A stretch of 64,000 bases of DNA from Desulfocarbo sp964620595. Lineage in GTDB: Bacteria; Desulfobacterota; Desulfarculia; Desulfarculales; Desulfarculaceae. The notes under the pieces were generated by a model. It ran no database searches, had not been told where the DNA came from, and was given only the letters and a program-made list of their open reading frames with translations. Shown here piece by piece: positions 1 through 8,734 of the stretch. Location: positions 62,001-126,000 of the forward strand of contig CAZUHP010000002.1 of assembly GCA_964620595.1 (NCBI GenBank). The letters run 5' to 3'. The number at the start of each line of letters is the position of its first letter. The stretch's first letter is position 1. The position numbers and the translations under genes are program-made.

Positions 1-594
1 GACCGCCTGCGCTCGGAGCTGGGCGTGGAGCCGGGCCAGCCGGTGGTGATCAGCGTGGGCCGCCTGGCCCCGGAGAAGGACTACGGCTTGTTGCTGGCCG
101 CCATGGCCGTCATGGAAAAGGGAGGGCGCGCCGCCGGGGCGCAGGCGCTCCTCCTCCTGGTGGGCCAGGGTCCCGAACGCCCTGGCCTGGAAAAGCTGGC
201 CGGAGAGCTGGGCCTGGGAAGCCGGGTGCGTTTCCTGGGGGATCGGCGGGATGTGCCGGCCCTGCTCAACGCAGCCGATGTCTTTGCCCTGAGCTCGCTC
301 TCCGAGGGGGTTCCCATGGCCCTGCTGGAGGCCATGTCCTGTGGCCTGCCCGTGGCGGCCACGGCGGTGGGGGGGGTGCCCGAGGTGGTGGAGCATGGCC
401 GCAACGGGCTGCTGGTGCATAGGCGGGAGGCCGCGGACTTGGCCCAGGCCCTCTCCCAACTCCTGGACGAGCCAGACCGGGCGCGGGAGCTGGGCCGGGC
501 CGCCCGGGAGCGCGTGCTGGAACACTTCAGCCTGGAGGCCATGTTGGGTGCCTATGCTGCGCTCTACCGCGGCCTGGCCGGCAAGGGGGCTTAG
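1..594 (+). CDS. Glycosyltransferase family 4 (GT-B), 5' truncated by window edge
   Basis: The reading frame is open from the first base, so the N-terminal acceptor-binding half lies outside the window. What is present is the donor-binding half of a GT-B retaining glycosyltransferase: a strand-and-loop beginning VVISVGRLAPEKDYG, then LVGQGPERPGLE, RFLGDRRDVPALL, and the classic nucleotide-sugar motif SEGVPMALLEAMSCGLPV with the conserved EX7E glutamates. It would transfer a sugar from an NDP-sugar to a growing cell-surface glycan at the inner face of the membrane. The next gene, another glycosyltransferase, starts 1 bp after its stop, so the two are co-transcribed and converge on the exosortase/EPS operon. 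The sugar specificity cannot be read from sequence. Confidence 0.9.
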   Translation, partial: DRLRSELGVEPGQPVVISVGRLAPEKDYGLLLAAMAVMEKGGRAAGAQALLLLVGQGPERPGLEKLAGELGLGSRVRFLGDRRDVPALLNAADVFALSSLSEGVPMALLEAMSCGLPVAATAVGGVPEVVEHGRNGLLVHRREAADLAQALSQLLDEPDRARELGRAARERVLEHFSLEAMLGAYAALYRGLAGKGA

Positions 595-595
595 G

Positions 596-1486
596 ATGAG
601 TGGCCCGGGATGTGACCTCAGCTACGTCATCATCACCTATAACGACGCCGGCCGCCTGCCCCGCGCCCTGGCCTCGGCCGCCCTGGCCGCCACGCGCGCG
701 GGCTGGGACTATGAGCTGCTGGTGGTGGACAACGGCTCCCAGGACCACACCGCCCAGGTATTGGCCGCCTTTGGCGAGGTATTGGGGCCACGGCTGAAGG
801 TGTTTCCCCTGGAGCGCAACACTGGCACCACCTACTCGCGCAACCTGGCCCTGCGGGCGGCCCAAGGGCGGCTGGTCTGCGTGTTGGACTCGGACGCCGA
901 GATACTGGATCAAGACCTGCGGCCCTTGGCCAAGCTGCTGCACGACCTGCCCCTGGTGGGTATCGTGGGGCCGCGCATACTGCTGCCCAGCGGCAAGGTC
1001 TATGACTCGGCCAAGCTGCTGCCCACCCTTGCCGACAAGCTGCTCAAGATCCCCGGCCTGCTCCTGCGGCGGCCCACGATCAACCGCGACTGGTACCCGA
1101 ACTTCCCCTTTGCCCGCCTTGCCTGCGTGCACACCGCCATAAGCTGTTGCTGGTTTTTCCGCCGCGAGCTGTTCAACCGGCTGGGGCCCTTGGACGAGAA
1201 CATATTCTATGCGCCCGAGGACGTGGACTATTGCCTGCGCGCCTGGCAGGCCGGCCGGGCGGTGGTCTACTATCCTTACTTGAGCGTGCTGCACCACACC
1301 CGCCAGACCACCCACCGGCGTCCTTTTTCACGCACCGCCCTGTCCCATCTCAAGGGCTTGCTCTACTACCTGCACAAGCACGGCTACTGGTTCGACCGCA
1401 GCCGCCCGGCGGCGCGCTGGATCGAGCCTCTGGCCCATGCCTTGGAGCCCCGCCTGGCCGCCTGGGAGCAGCGGCATATCAGGTAG
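596..1486 (+). CDS. Glycosyltransferase family 2
   Basis: A 296-residue inverting GT-A glycosyltransferase. The N-terminus has the GT2 fold start SYVIITYNDAGRLPRAL, followed by LLVVDNGSQDHT and the DXD-type metal/nucleotide site VLDSDAEILD near residue 100. The C-terminal half carries the acceptor-side EDVDYCLRAWQAG motif (conserved ED) seen in rhamnosyl- and other O-antigen/EPS transferases. I chose the ATG at 596, just after the stop of the upstream GT4 gene, because the family fold begins there; the longer open frame upstream is a shadow of the first gene. It ends 6 bp before the converging end of the EPS operon. It probably adds one sugar of the exopolysaccharide repeat, but its substrate is unknown. 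Confidence 0.9.
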   Translation: MSGPGCDLSYVIITYNDAGRLPRALASAALAATRAGWDYELLVVDNGSQDHTAQVLAAFGEVLGPRLKVFPLERNTGTTYSRNLALRAAQGRLVCVLDSDAEILDQDLRPLAKLLHDLPLVGIVGPRILLPSGKVYDSAKLLPTLADKLLKIPGLLLRRPTINRDWYPNFPFARLACVHTAISCCWFFRRELFNRLGPLDENIFYAPEDVDYCLRAWQAGRAVVYYPYLSVLHHTRQTTHRRPFSRTALSHLKGLLYYLHKHGYWFDRSRPAARWIEPLAHALEPRLAAWEQRHIR

Positions 1487-1492
1487 GCCCCT

Positions 1493-2554
1493 CTAGCGGC
1501 CTCGCAGCAGTCTTTGCATGGTTGCGGCGGTTAGCACGCCGTCGATGGGGAGATCTTCTTGCTCTTGAAAGCGGGAGATGGCCCGGCGGGTGGGGGGGTC
1601 CATCTCGCCGCTGAGCTTGGCCGGGCCCAGGCCCTTGGCCTGGAGCAGGGCTTGCACCCGCTTGATCTCCGGCGCGGTGAGCCCGGAGCTGGGCACTTGC
1701 AGGGCCAGGATCGCCACCACCGGGTAGTGGTCCGAGGGGCCTTTTTCCACCACGTAGGCCCGCAGGGAGCGGATGGCCTGGCTGTGGAAGATGTGATCTA
1801 TCTTGGGGCTGGGCAGGTTCTGGTATTGGGACGACTTGAGTTCGGACACCCGGTAGGAGCCCTTGCCGAACAGGCGGGGGAAGGCGTCCTGCATCACCTC
1901 GCTGAGCTGCCGGTAGGGACCAGAGAGGGGGAAGGTGTTCAGGTCGCCGGCCAGGATGCGGTAGCGGTGGCGGTCGGCCTTGATGTCGGCCACCACGCTG
2001 GCCATCTGCTGGGAGCGCGAGCTGAGTCCCAGGAACTCCTTGATTAGTCCCTTGCCGCCGCCGCTGGCGAGCCCCTCGCGGGAAAAGTGGGCCACGTAGA
2101 ATACCAGGGGGATGCCCTGCAGGTCCACCACCGCCTTGGCCAGGCTGCGCTTGCTGCCGGCCAGGGGCAGCGCCTTCACCTTGATGGGCCAGCGGCTGAG
2201 TACGCCCAGGCGCGGGCGCCAGTCCTCCTTGCCATAGGCGCGCACGGCCTGGTAGTAGGCAAAGCCGGTGGTGCGGGCCAGGACTCCCACGTCCTTGGCG
2301 TTGATCTCCTGCACGGCCAAAAGGTCGGGCAACTGTTCCGCCACCACCTCCTGCACCCGGTCGAGGGCCTTGCGCTTGGCCGCGTCCAGGCCCTTGCGGA
2401 TGTTGTAGGACATGACCTTGATCTCCACCTGCCAGGCCAGGGCCGGGGGAGCCGCGGCCAGGAGCCAGGCTCCCAGGACCAGGCCCAGGACGGTGGCAAG
2501 GCAGACGAGGCCGGCTGCCGGGGTGCGCCGCATGGTGGGGGGGGCGGAAGCCAT
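1493..2554 (-). CDS. Secreted endonuclease/exonuclease/phosphatase-family protein with C-terminal peptidoglycan-binding domain
   Basis: A 353-residue protein. It has an N-terminal hydrophobic signal segment ending in a PPALA-like cleavage site. An EEP-superfamily metal-dependent phosphoesterase domain follows: VMSYNIRKG, AVQEINAKD, LAGDLNTFP and a late SDHYPVV, which match the catalytic N, E, D-N and D-H pairs. The last 60 residues form a PG_binding_1-like domain (VQALLQAKGLGP, then TRRAISRFQEQEDLPIDG). It is the last gene of the EPS operon, 8 bp after the TPR gene. No start has a good Shine-Dalgarno; ATG 2554 is used, and the internal ATG at 2533 is possible. Family members cleave DNA, phospholipids or phosphate esters. 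Outside the cytoplasm a lipid or phosphodiester substrate is plausible, which is inference. Confidence 0.82.
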   Translation of the reverse strand: MASAPPTMRRTPAAGLVCLATVLGLVLGAWLLAAAPPALAWQVEIKVMSYNIRKGLDAAKRKALDRVQEVVAEQLPDLLAVQEINAKDVGVLARTTGFAYYQAVRAYGKEDWRPRLGVLSRWPIKVKALPLAGSKRSLAKAVVDLQGIPLVFYVAHFSREGLASGGGKGLIKEFLGLSSRSQQMASVVADIKADRHRYRILAGDLNTFPLSGPYRQLSEVMQDAFPRLFGKGSYRVSELKSSQYQNLPSPKIDHIFHSQAIRSLRAYVVEKGPSDHYPVVAILALQVPSSGLTAPEIKRVQALLQAKGLGPAKLSGEMDPPTRRAISRFQEQEDLPIDGVLTAATMQRLLRGR

Positions 2555-2562
2555 GGGACAGC

Positions 2563-4953
2563 CTAGCGGGCCTTGATGCGCTCGAGCAGTTTTTCGGCCG
2601 CCTGGCGTTCGGGAAAGTCCGCCGAGGCTGCCAGGGCCTTCTTCAAGGTGGCCTCGGCCTTGGCCGGCTGTTTCATGCCCCAGTAGGTGTAGGCCAGGTG
2701 GTAGAGGAAGGTGGGGTTCTTGGGGCTCTGCCGCACCGCATCCTCGAGTTCCTGGGCAGCGCTCAACCACGCCTTGCGCTGGGCCAACACCCAACCCATG
2801 GTGTCGCTGATCCTGGGGTCGCCCGGGGCCAGCCGCTTGGCGCGCTGGGCCAGGGGCAGGGCCTCGTTGAGGTTCTTGTCGCCGCCCAGGCGGGTGAGCA
2901 CAAAGGCCAGGTTGTTGAGGGCGGGTATGAAGTCCGGGTTGATGACAATCGCCTGGCGGTAGTCCTTGATCGCACCGGCCGTCTGGCCCAGGGCGTCGCG
3001 CACATCACCCCGGGCGGCCCAGGTGGCCGCGCTGAAAGGCGCCAGCTCCAGGGCCTTGTCCAGGTAGGTCAAGGCACCCTTCAAGTCTTTCCGGGCCCGG
3101 GCCGCCGCGGCCAGGCCCAGGTAGGAGCCCACCAGCTTGGGGTTCAGGGCCAGGGCGGCCTTGTACTCCTGGGTGGCCTTGGCGAACATGCCCTGGGCCT
3201 GGTAGAGGTCGCCCAGCAGGTTGTGGACCAGGTCCTTGCGCTTGGTCTGCTCCAGGTTCTCCTTGGCCAGCTTCACCGCCTTTTGGGGCTCCTTGCGGTC
3301 CAGAAGCAGGAAGGCCAGGCGGGTGAGCGCCTCCAGGCTGTTGGGGTCACGCTTCAGGGCTTGGCGGTAGAAGGCTTCCGCCTGGGAGATTTCGTCCCGG
3401 CTCTGGGCCAGTACGCCCAGGCGCAGATAGCCGGCCGGCGAGTCGGGAGCCTTCTTGACCAGTTCCTGGAAGTCCTCCTGGGCCTTGGTGTAGGCGCCCT
3501 GGGCCAGGTAGAAGCGGCCGCGCATCTCCAGGGCGGTCAGGTTGTCGGGCTGCATCTCCAGGATGCGGTCCATCTGGGTGATGGCCTGCAGGTACTCGCC
3601 GGCCTGGGCGTGCAGCATGGCCAGCATGAAGTGGGCGCGCAGGTTGTTGGGGTCCACCTTGAGGGCCTTGACCAGGTCTGCCTTGGCCAGTTGGGGGCGC
3701 TGCTTGGCGGCAAAGGCCTGGGCCCGGCGGTAGAGGGCCTCCGGGTCGTCGGGCTGGGTCCGCAGCACTGCGGTGAGAAGCGCCACCGCCTTGTCGCGCT
3801 GGCCGCGGCGCAGAAAGATGCGGGCCCGCAGGATCTTGGCCGCGCTGTCGTCGGGGTGTTCCTTTTGCACCTTGTCCAGCAGCTTGCTGGCTTCTTCTAT
3901 GCGCCCTTGCTCGAGGGCCAGCTCGGCCATGGCGGTCATGGGCACCGGCGAGGAGGGGTTGGCCTTGGCGGCCCGTTCCAGGTATGCCTTGGCCTGGCGT
4001 TCGTCGCCGGTGGTGGCATAGAAGCGGGCGGTCATGAGCAGGGGCCACATGGAGTCCGGGAACAGGCGCACCGCCTCCAGGTAGGTGCGTTCGGCCAGGG
4101 TGGGCTGGCCGCTGGTGGCGTACAGTCGGGCCAAGGCCAGGCGGAAGCGTTCCTCGTCCGGGAAGCGGCTGATCAAGTCCTGCAAGGTCTGGGTGGCCTG
4201 GCCGGTCTTTTGCTGCCGCACCAGCAGCTCCACCAGCATCAGGTGGAGGCGGGCCTCCTGGGGATGGTCCTGGGCCGCCTCCTTGAGCACCTGGACCGCC
4301 TTGTCCTCCAGGCCCTGGTTCAGGAGCAGGCGCACCAGCAACAGGCGCGGGGTGAGGAGCTTGGGAGCCAGTTGGGCCGCCTTGCGGTATTCGGCCTCGG
4401 CCTTGTCGAAGAGGTTGTCCTGCTGGTACTGCTGGCCCAGGAGCAGGTGGATGTCGGCCCGTTTGGGCGCCAGCTTGAGCGCCTGCTGCAGGGTCTTCAC
4501 CGCTTGGCGGGGACGCTGGCGCTGGCTATAGGCCTGGGCCAGGAGCACCAGGGCGTCCACGTTTTCGGGCTCCTTCTTCAACACGGTCTGGGCCCGTTCC
4601 TCTGCCTCGGCCGCCCGCCCGGCCAGCAGGGCGATCTGGCCCATCTTCACCTGGGCGTCCAGGTTGTCCGGGTTCAGGGTGACCACGTTGAAGAACATGC
4701 GGTAGGCCTGGGCCAGCTCGCCCAGCTTGAGGTAGGTCAGGGCCAGGCGGTAATGGGCGTCGGCGTAGCGCGGGTCTTCCTTGAGGGCATTGCGGAATTC
4801 CAACTCCGCTTCGCGGAACTTGCCCTGGTTGTAGTACTCCAGGCCGCGTTGGAGGTACTCTTGCTTGCCGGCCCAGGCTGGCGCGGCGGACCAGAGGGCA
4901 ACGGCCAGGGCGAATCCCAGGCCGAGGCAGACGATGCGGAACGGGCGAGACAT
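2563..4953 (-). CDS. Large TPR-repeat protein of the exosortase/EPS system (PrsT-like)
   Basis: A 796-residue protein that is almost entirely tetratricopeptide repeats of about 34 residues with typical W/L-G-Y-A-P spacing. It starts with a Sec signal peptide whose probable cleavage follows AWA at about residue 28. It resembles the PEP-CTERM-system TPR proteins (PrsT family), but those are usually lipoproteins and here there is no cysteine at the cleavage site, so it should be a soluble periplasmic protein. In such loci it is thought to scaffold polysaccharide assembly or export; that role is inferred from family and position. A purine-rich GGGAGGGAGA sits just upstream of the ATG. A possible secondary promoter lies 120 bp upstream. 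Confidence 0.88.
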   Translation of the reverse strand: MSRPFRIVCLGLGFALAVALWSAAPAWAGKQEYLQRGLEYYNQGKFREAELEFRNALKEDPRYADAHYRLALTYLKLGELAQAYRMFFNVVTLNPDNLDAQVKMGQIALLAGRAAEAEERAQTVLKKEPENVDALVLLAQAYSQRQRPRQAVKTLQQALKLAPKRADIHLLLGQQYQQDNLFDKAEAEYRKAAQLAPKLLTPRLLLVRLLLNQGLEDKAVQVLKEAAQDHPQEARLHLMLVELLVRQQKTGQATQTLQDLISRFPDEERFRLALARLYATSGQPTLAERTYLEAVRLFPDSMWPLLMTARFYATTGDERQAKAYLERAAKANPSSPVPMTAMAELALEQGRIEEASKLLDKVQKEHPDDSAAKILRARIFLRRGQRDKAVALLTAVLRTQPDDPEALYRRAQAFAAKQRPQLAKADLVKALKVDPNNLRAHFMLAMLHAQAGEYLQAITQMDRILEMQPDNLTALEMRGRFYLAQGAYTKAQEDFQELVKKAPDSPAGYLRLGVLAQSRDEISQAEAFYRQALKRDPNSLEALTRLAFLLLDRKEPQKAVKLAKENLEQTKRKDLVHNLLGDLYQAQGMFAKATQEYKAALALNPKLVGSYLGLAAAARARKDLKGALTYLDKALELAPFSAATWAARGDVRDALGQTAGAIKDYRQAIVINPDFIPALNNLAFVLTRLGGDKNLNEALPLAQRAKRLAPGDPRISDTMGWVLAQRKAWLSAAQELEDAVRQSPKNPTFLYHLAYTYWGMKQPAKAEATLKKALAASADFPERQAAEKLLERIKAR

Positions 4954-5070
4954 GGCTATTCTCCCTCCCGCCCGGAGGAAGCCCGCCGGGCGGAGGCATT
5001 GATGGCACCAGGTGACAAGGGGGCAGACGCGAGAGGCACCCGCTGCGCTTTCGCGTAGTTGGCTTCACCA

Positions 5071-5099
5071 GGTATAGCACACCGATAGGGCATAGTTAA
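5071..5099 (-). promoter_or_regulatory. Possible internal sigma70-type promoter for the TPR and phosphoesterase genes
   Basis: On the minus strand TTAACT (5099-5094) is followed after 17 bp by TATACC (5076-5071). This lies over the last bases of the heparinase-like gene and in the 142-bp gap before the TPR gene, the largest gap within the EPS operon. It would give a leader of about 115 nt that contains an 8-bp GC hairpin close to the TPR start. Pattern evidence only. Confidence 0.35.
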
Positions 5100-7675
5100 G
5101 GAGCTTTGCCTCCAGTCGGTTCGACCAAAAAGCTCAAGGTGCCGGCCGGGCTGGCCTTCAGCCCCGGCCCGGGCTTCAGGCTCACCCGGGTCCCTCCCAC
5201 CACCACCCGGTAGGAGACGCCCGGCGCCAATCCTGCCACCAGATGGCGCGAGCGGCCCGGGGGGCAGGCATAGCTCAAGGCGGCCCGGGGGTCGGGTTCA
5301 CCCAGGCGCACCGCCACCACCCGGGGCCAGCGCGGGTCGTGCACCACCAGGCCCTTGACCTCCGGCTGATCGGCGGCCAGCAGGGTGATGTCCGGCGGCG
5401 GCGGGGCCTCGCGGTCGGCGGGCAGCAGCACGTGCACCAGGGGGCGATTCAGGCCGGCGGCTTTTTCAGCGCCGATCTCCACCCGCCAGGGAGCGGGGTT
5501 CCTCACCGGCGAGCGGGGCGGGTAGTTCTTGCCGTTCACCCAGCTTCCGGCCTTGTCGCCGCCAAAGATCCAGGCCCGGCTGTTCCTTGGCCACAGGCAG
5601 CGCACCTCCAGGCGGCTGCGTTTACCCGTGTAGCTCAGCCACCGGAGGGGTCCGCGCAGGCGGCCGGGCCCCAGGGGCTCCAGGCCCGAGGGCAGGTCGG
5701 GTTTGCCCGGGAAGTGCAAGGCAAAGCGCACGGCCAGGTCCTTTCGGCGCAGCACCACGTCGTCCACCACCGCGATCACTTCGGAGGCGGCGTAGTCCTG
5801 GGGACCGCCGGCGCGCAGGTGGAACACGTGGCGCACCACCCGCGAGGCCTTGGCCGTGCTGCCCTGGTAGGCCCTGGTCATGTCGCCGCGCAGGTAGAAG
5901 TAGCGCGGCATCTCGGCCTGGGCCGTGATCCGGGCCACCTCGTACACCTCCCGGAGCTTGCTCCAGGGGGCCGGGCCCTGCTCCCAGCCCGAGGCGGTCC
6001 AGGGCGCGGTGCGCAGGGGTTTGCCGTCCTTGCCGAACAGGGTCCAGGACCGCTGGCCGCCGTCGTTGGCATAGGTGCCCCGGGGCTTTACGCCCTGACG
6101 CATGTCCGGCCAGGAATACTCCCGGGGATCAAGGATCAGCACCGTGTTGTGGGCCACGCTACGCACCGCGTAGTTGAGGGCGTGGGCGGTGGTGGGGCCG
6201 TCGTAGCCGCCCGCCTGGGGCAGGATAAATTCCCGCCGCCAGATGGTCAGGGAGCCGGCGGCCAGGTGTTGGGGCAGGGCGTAGTGGGGCCCGCAGGAAA
6301 AGGCCAGCCAGGTGGCCAGCGGGCTCCAGTCGCTGCGCGAAAAGGCCAGGCCCGCCGCCGGGGCCACAAAGGTCAGCGGTGCGAAGGCCAGGGCCTCCTC
6401 GTTGGCATCGGGCCCCTGCCACACCAGCTCCAGGGCCAGGCGGTGGGGGGCCAGCAGGCGGGTGCCGCGGGTGCCGCTGATCAGCGCCCGGGCCAGGCCC
6501 GCCGCCTGGTCCTGGGGCCGCAGGGCCAGCAGGATGAGCATCTGCAAGCGGACCAGGTCGGCGATCTCTTCCTGCCCGAGCATCTGGTCCCCCAAGGGAG
6601 CCAGGCGGTAGAAGGCCCCCCGGGTGGTGTAGTTGATGCCGGGCAGCAGGGCCGCGGCCAGGAAGCCCAGCCGGTCGCCGAACCAGGATGCGCTCTGGCT
6701 GAGGTCGCGTCCCAGGGCGCTTTTCACTGCCGCGGCGAACTCCAAGAGGTCCAGGCCGGCCCGGGCGCCCGCCGCCTCCCCGCCGAACCAGGCACCCCCC
6801 TGGCCGGCGCCCCGCAGGCAGGGCAGGATCTCCTGCTCGAATCGCTGCTCCAGGGCTTGACGCACGAGCGCCGACGCCCCCGGGTGCTGGCCCAGGGCGG
6901 CCAGGCCGGCCAAGGCGGTGAGGCGCAGGGCCGCCAGGGAGTCGGCGTCAAAGCAGCCGTGGCCCCTCTGGCTGAAGACCCGGGCCTGGGCCACCAGCCA
7001 GGCGGCCAGGTGGCGGCGCTGGCCGGGCTCGAAGTATGGCCAGGCCCAATCCAGAGTGACCGCGGCCCAGCCCAGGCGCTGGTTGGCTGCGGCCAACTCG
7101 CCCAGCAGGAACAGGCAGGTGTCTCCCTTGCGGGACAGCTTGGCCGGGGCGGGCTGGCCGCCCTTGACCAAGAGCCCGCCATTGTCAAAGCGCTCCACGG
7201 CCAGGACCCGGGCCTGGGCCGCGTTGGGCACCACCAGGCGGAAGCCGGCCTCCCACAGCTCGGCTCCGCTGAGCGCCACCCCCTGGTAGCGCAGTTTGCG
7301 CTTGCCGGCGGTTTGCACCCGGCCCAGGGGAGCGGCCTGCAGGGCACAGGCCACGGCCAGCTTCCCCAGCCGCCGGGCCTGTACGGGCTGGTCCTGGCTC
7401 AGGATCAGAGCGGCCAGGGCCAGTCCCGGGCCGTCCTGGGGCCGGGTCTTGCGCCGGGCCGGCTCCTCGGCCCAGTTGATGAGTCGCCGCCAGTCATAAG
7501 ACCGCTGCCGGGCCAGGGCTCGCAGGCGGGGCAGGTCCTTGCTGCTGATCCAGATGCGGGGGTGGGGCGCCGGCTCCGGGGCAGTGGTGGGCAGGGTCTG
7601 GTCCTGGGCCGCGGCCGGCAAGGCCAGGGCCAAGATCGACACCAGCGAGAAAATGCAGATCAGCCTGGTCAACAT
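5096..7675 (-). CDS. Heparinase II/III-like polysaccharide lyase family protein, secreted
   Basis: An 859-residue protein with a signal peptide (cleavage near LPAAAQ). A long helical N-terminal region (residues about 40-420) has the alpha/alpha-toroid composition of alginate-lyase/heparinase-fold enzymes. The C-terminal half matches the heparinase II/III C-terminal beta-sandwich: LAFSCGPHYALPQHLAAGS resembles the catalytic HxHxDxGS-type segment, and GGYDGPTTAHALNYAVRSVA with HNTV matches the next conserved block. The usual aspartate of that segment appears as alanine (QHLAAGS), so activity may be altered. Members cleave uronic-acid glycans. Inside an EPS operon it probably trims or turns over the exported polymer. 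Its start overlaps the upstream stop by one base (TGATG), so translational coupling is likely. Confidence 0.82.
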   Translation of the reverse strand: MLTRLICIFSLVSILALALPAAAQDQTLPTTAPEPAPHPRIWISSKDLPRLRALARQRSYDWRRLINWAEEPARRKTRPQDGPGLALAALILSQDQPVQARRLGKLAVACALQAAPLGRVQTAGKRKLRYQGVALSGAELWEAGFRLVVPNAAQARVLAVERFDNGGLLVKGGQPAPAKLSRKGDTCLFLLGELAAANQRLGWAAVTLDWAWPYFEPGQRRHLAAWLVAQARVFSQRGHGCFDADSLAALRLTALAGLAALGQHPGASALVRQALEQRFEQEILPCLRGAGQGGAWFGGEAAGARAGLDLLEFAAAVKSALGRDLSQSASWFGDRLGFLAAALLPGINYTTRGAFYRLAPLGDQMLGQEEIADLVRLQMLILLALRPQDQAAGLARALISGTRGTRLLAPHRLALELVWQGPDANEEALAFAPLTFVAPAAGLAFSRSDWSPLATWLAFSCGPHYALPQHLAAGSLTIWRREFILPQAGGYDGPTTAHALNYAVRSVAHNTVLILDPREYSWPDMRQGVKPRGTYANDGGQRSWTLFGKDGKPLRTAPWTASGWEQGPAPWSKLREVYEVARITAQAEMPRYFYLRGDMTRAYQGSTAKASRVVRHVFHLRAGGPQDYAASEVIAVVDDVVLRRKDLAVRFALHFPGKPDLPSGLEPLGPGRLRGPLRWLSYTGKRSRLEVRCLWPRNSRAWIFGGDKAGSWVNGKNYPPRSPVRNPAPWRVEIGAEKAAGLNRPLVHVLLPADREAPPPPDITLLAADQPEVKGLVVHDPRWPRVVAVRLGEPDPRAALSYACPPGRSRHLVAGLAPGVSYRVVVGGTRVSLKPGPGLKASPAGTLSFLVEPTGGKAP

Positions 7676-8727
7676 CAGTCCAACTTCCCCCCAGCCTCCA
7701 GGGCGTGCACTGCCTGGGCCATTTCCCAGCAGCTCACGAAACGCAGGCGGTAATGGATGCCGTCATTGTAATGCTTGAGGAGGTGTTCGTAAAACTTCCG
7801 CATGGGCCGGCCCAGGAGGGCCGGGTGGTGTTTTTCCGGCGCGCCGTGGCAATGGAGCTTGACGAAGCACACCTCATCCGCTCCGGCCACCCGGGGGGCG
7901 AAGCGCAGCCACAGCCGCATCCGCTCGTCACGGGGCGGCCGGTGGGCGCCCAACTCGGAGTTCTCCAGGCGGGGCAGCAGGCCGAGCTTGCGCTGCCGCC
8001 AGTCCAGGGCTAGCACGCCTTGGATGAGGAGCAGGTCCCCGGCCGGGCCCTGGCCCACCCGGGCCGGGACGCCGTATTCGTGGCTGCGGGGCCGGGCCGG
8101 GTCGTCGCTGGCATAGTAGATGGCGTTGATGGTGCGGGTCTGGGCCGGGCTGGGCGCGGCGGGCAGGGTGAAGTCGGCGTAGCAGCCGGTACGGGCCAGG
8201 ATGGATATCTCGTCGTTGACCCCGCACCAGCGCCCGCCGGGCAGGGCGTTGTCCAGGGCCCAGTTGCCGTGGATGAAGCCGTAGGCCGGCCGGCCCTCGG
8301 GGCCGGGGCGCAGGAGTCCGTGGCGCGCGCGCAGCGTCTCCGCGTACCCGGCCAGCCTGTCCTCCAACTGGGCCGAGGATTCGCCTTCGTGGTGCAGGTG
8401 CACCTCCACCTCGGCCAGGCCCTTTTCCCGGAGCGCGGCCAGGCGGTCCAGGAACTCGGGGCGGTAGTCTTCCAGGGGGTAGAAGAAGTCGTGGCAGGGC
8501 GGCCGGCCCGCAGAGTCGGCCAGGCCCTGGACAAGGCGGGGCAGGCCTCGTTCCCAGGCGGCCAGCCGGGCCTGGGCCCGGGCCTCGTCCACGCCGCCGC
8601 CCAGGGGCTCGAAATGGTCGGCCACGGCCAGGAGGATGGTCAGGGGCTTGCCCAGAGGCGGGCCGGGCCGGGGCCGCAGGGCCTGGGCCAGGTAGGGCAG
8701 CAGCCATTTGTCCAAGGCGTGGGTCAT
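7675..8727 (-). CDS. Polysaccharide deacetylase-like (glycoside hydrolase/deacetylase superfamily) protein
   Basis: A 350-residue cytoplasmic-looking protein without signal peptide. LLAVADHFEPLGGG, HDFFYPLEDYRPEFLDRLA and EVEVHLHHEGES near residues 30-130 fit the first metal-site strands of a (beta/alpha)-barrel deacetylase-like fold, with D-H and H-x-H-H as candidate ligands. FIHGNWALDN and NDEISILARTGCYADFTLP match conserved blocks of a deacetylase-like family seen in exosortase/EPS loci. The exact reaction is unknown; removal of acyl groups from a lipid-linked sugar is one possibility. It lies 7 bp after the ligase-like gene and shares one base with the heparinase-like gene downstream, so all three are one transcriptional unit. 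Confidence 0.75.
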   Translation of the reverse strand: MTHALDKWLLPYLAQALRPRPGPPLGKPLTILLAVADHFEPLGGGVDEARAQARLAAWERGLPRLVQGLADSAGRPPCHDFFYPLEDYRPEFLDRLAALREKGLAEVEVHLHHEGESSAQLEDRLAGYAETLRARHGLLRPGPEGRPAYGFIHGNWALDNALPGGRWCGVNDEISILARTGCYADFTLPAAPSPAQTRTINAIYYASDDPARPRSHEYGVPARVGQGPAGDLLLIQGVLALDWRQRKLGLLPRLENSELGAHRPPRDERMRLWLRFAPRVAGADEVCFVKLHCHGAPEKHHPALLGRPMRKFYEHLLKHYNDGIHYRLRFVSCWEMAQAVHALEAGGKLD

Positions 8728-8734
8728 GTGGTTC

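Noticed and set aside
2698..5058. Long plus-strand open frame (786 codons) opposite the TPR gene
   Set aside because: It is a GC-driven shadow of the minus-strand TPR gene, with low-complexity Gly/Gln/Leu composition and no domain.
5243..7753. Long plus-strand open frame (836 codons) opposite the heparinase-like gene
   Set aside because: Shadow frame rich in Gly, Gln and Arg; the minus strand has signal peptide and family motifs.
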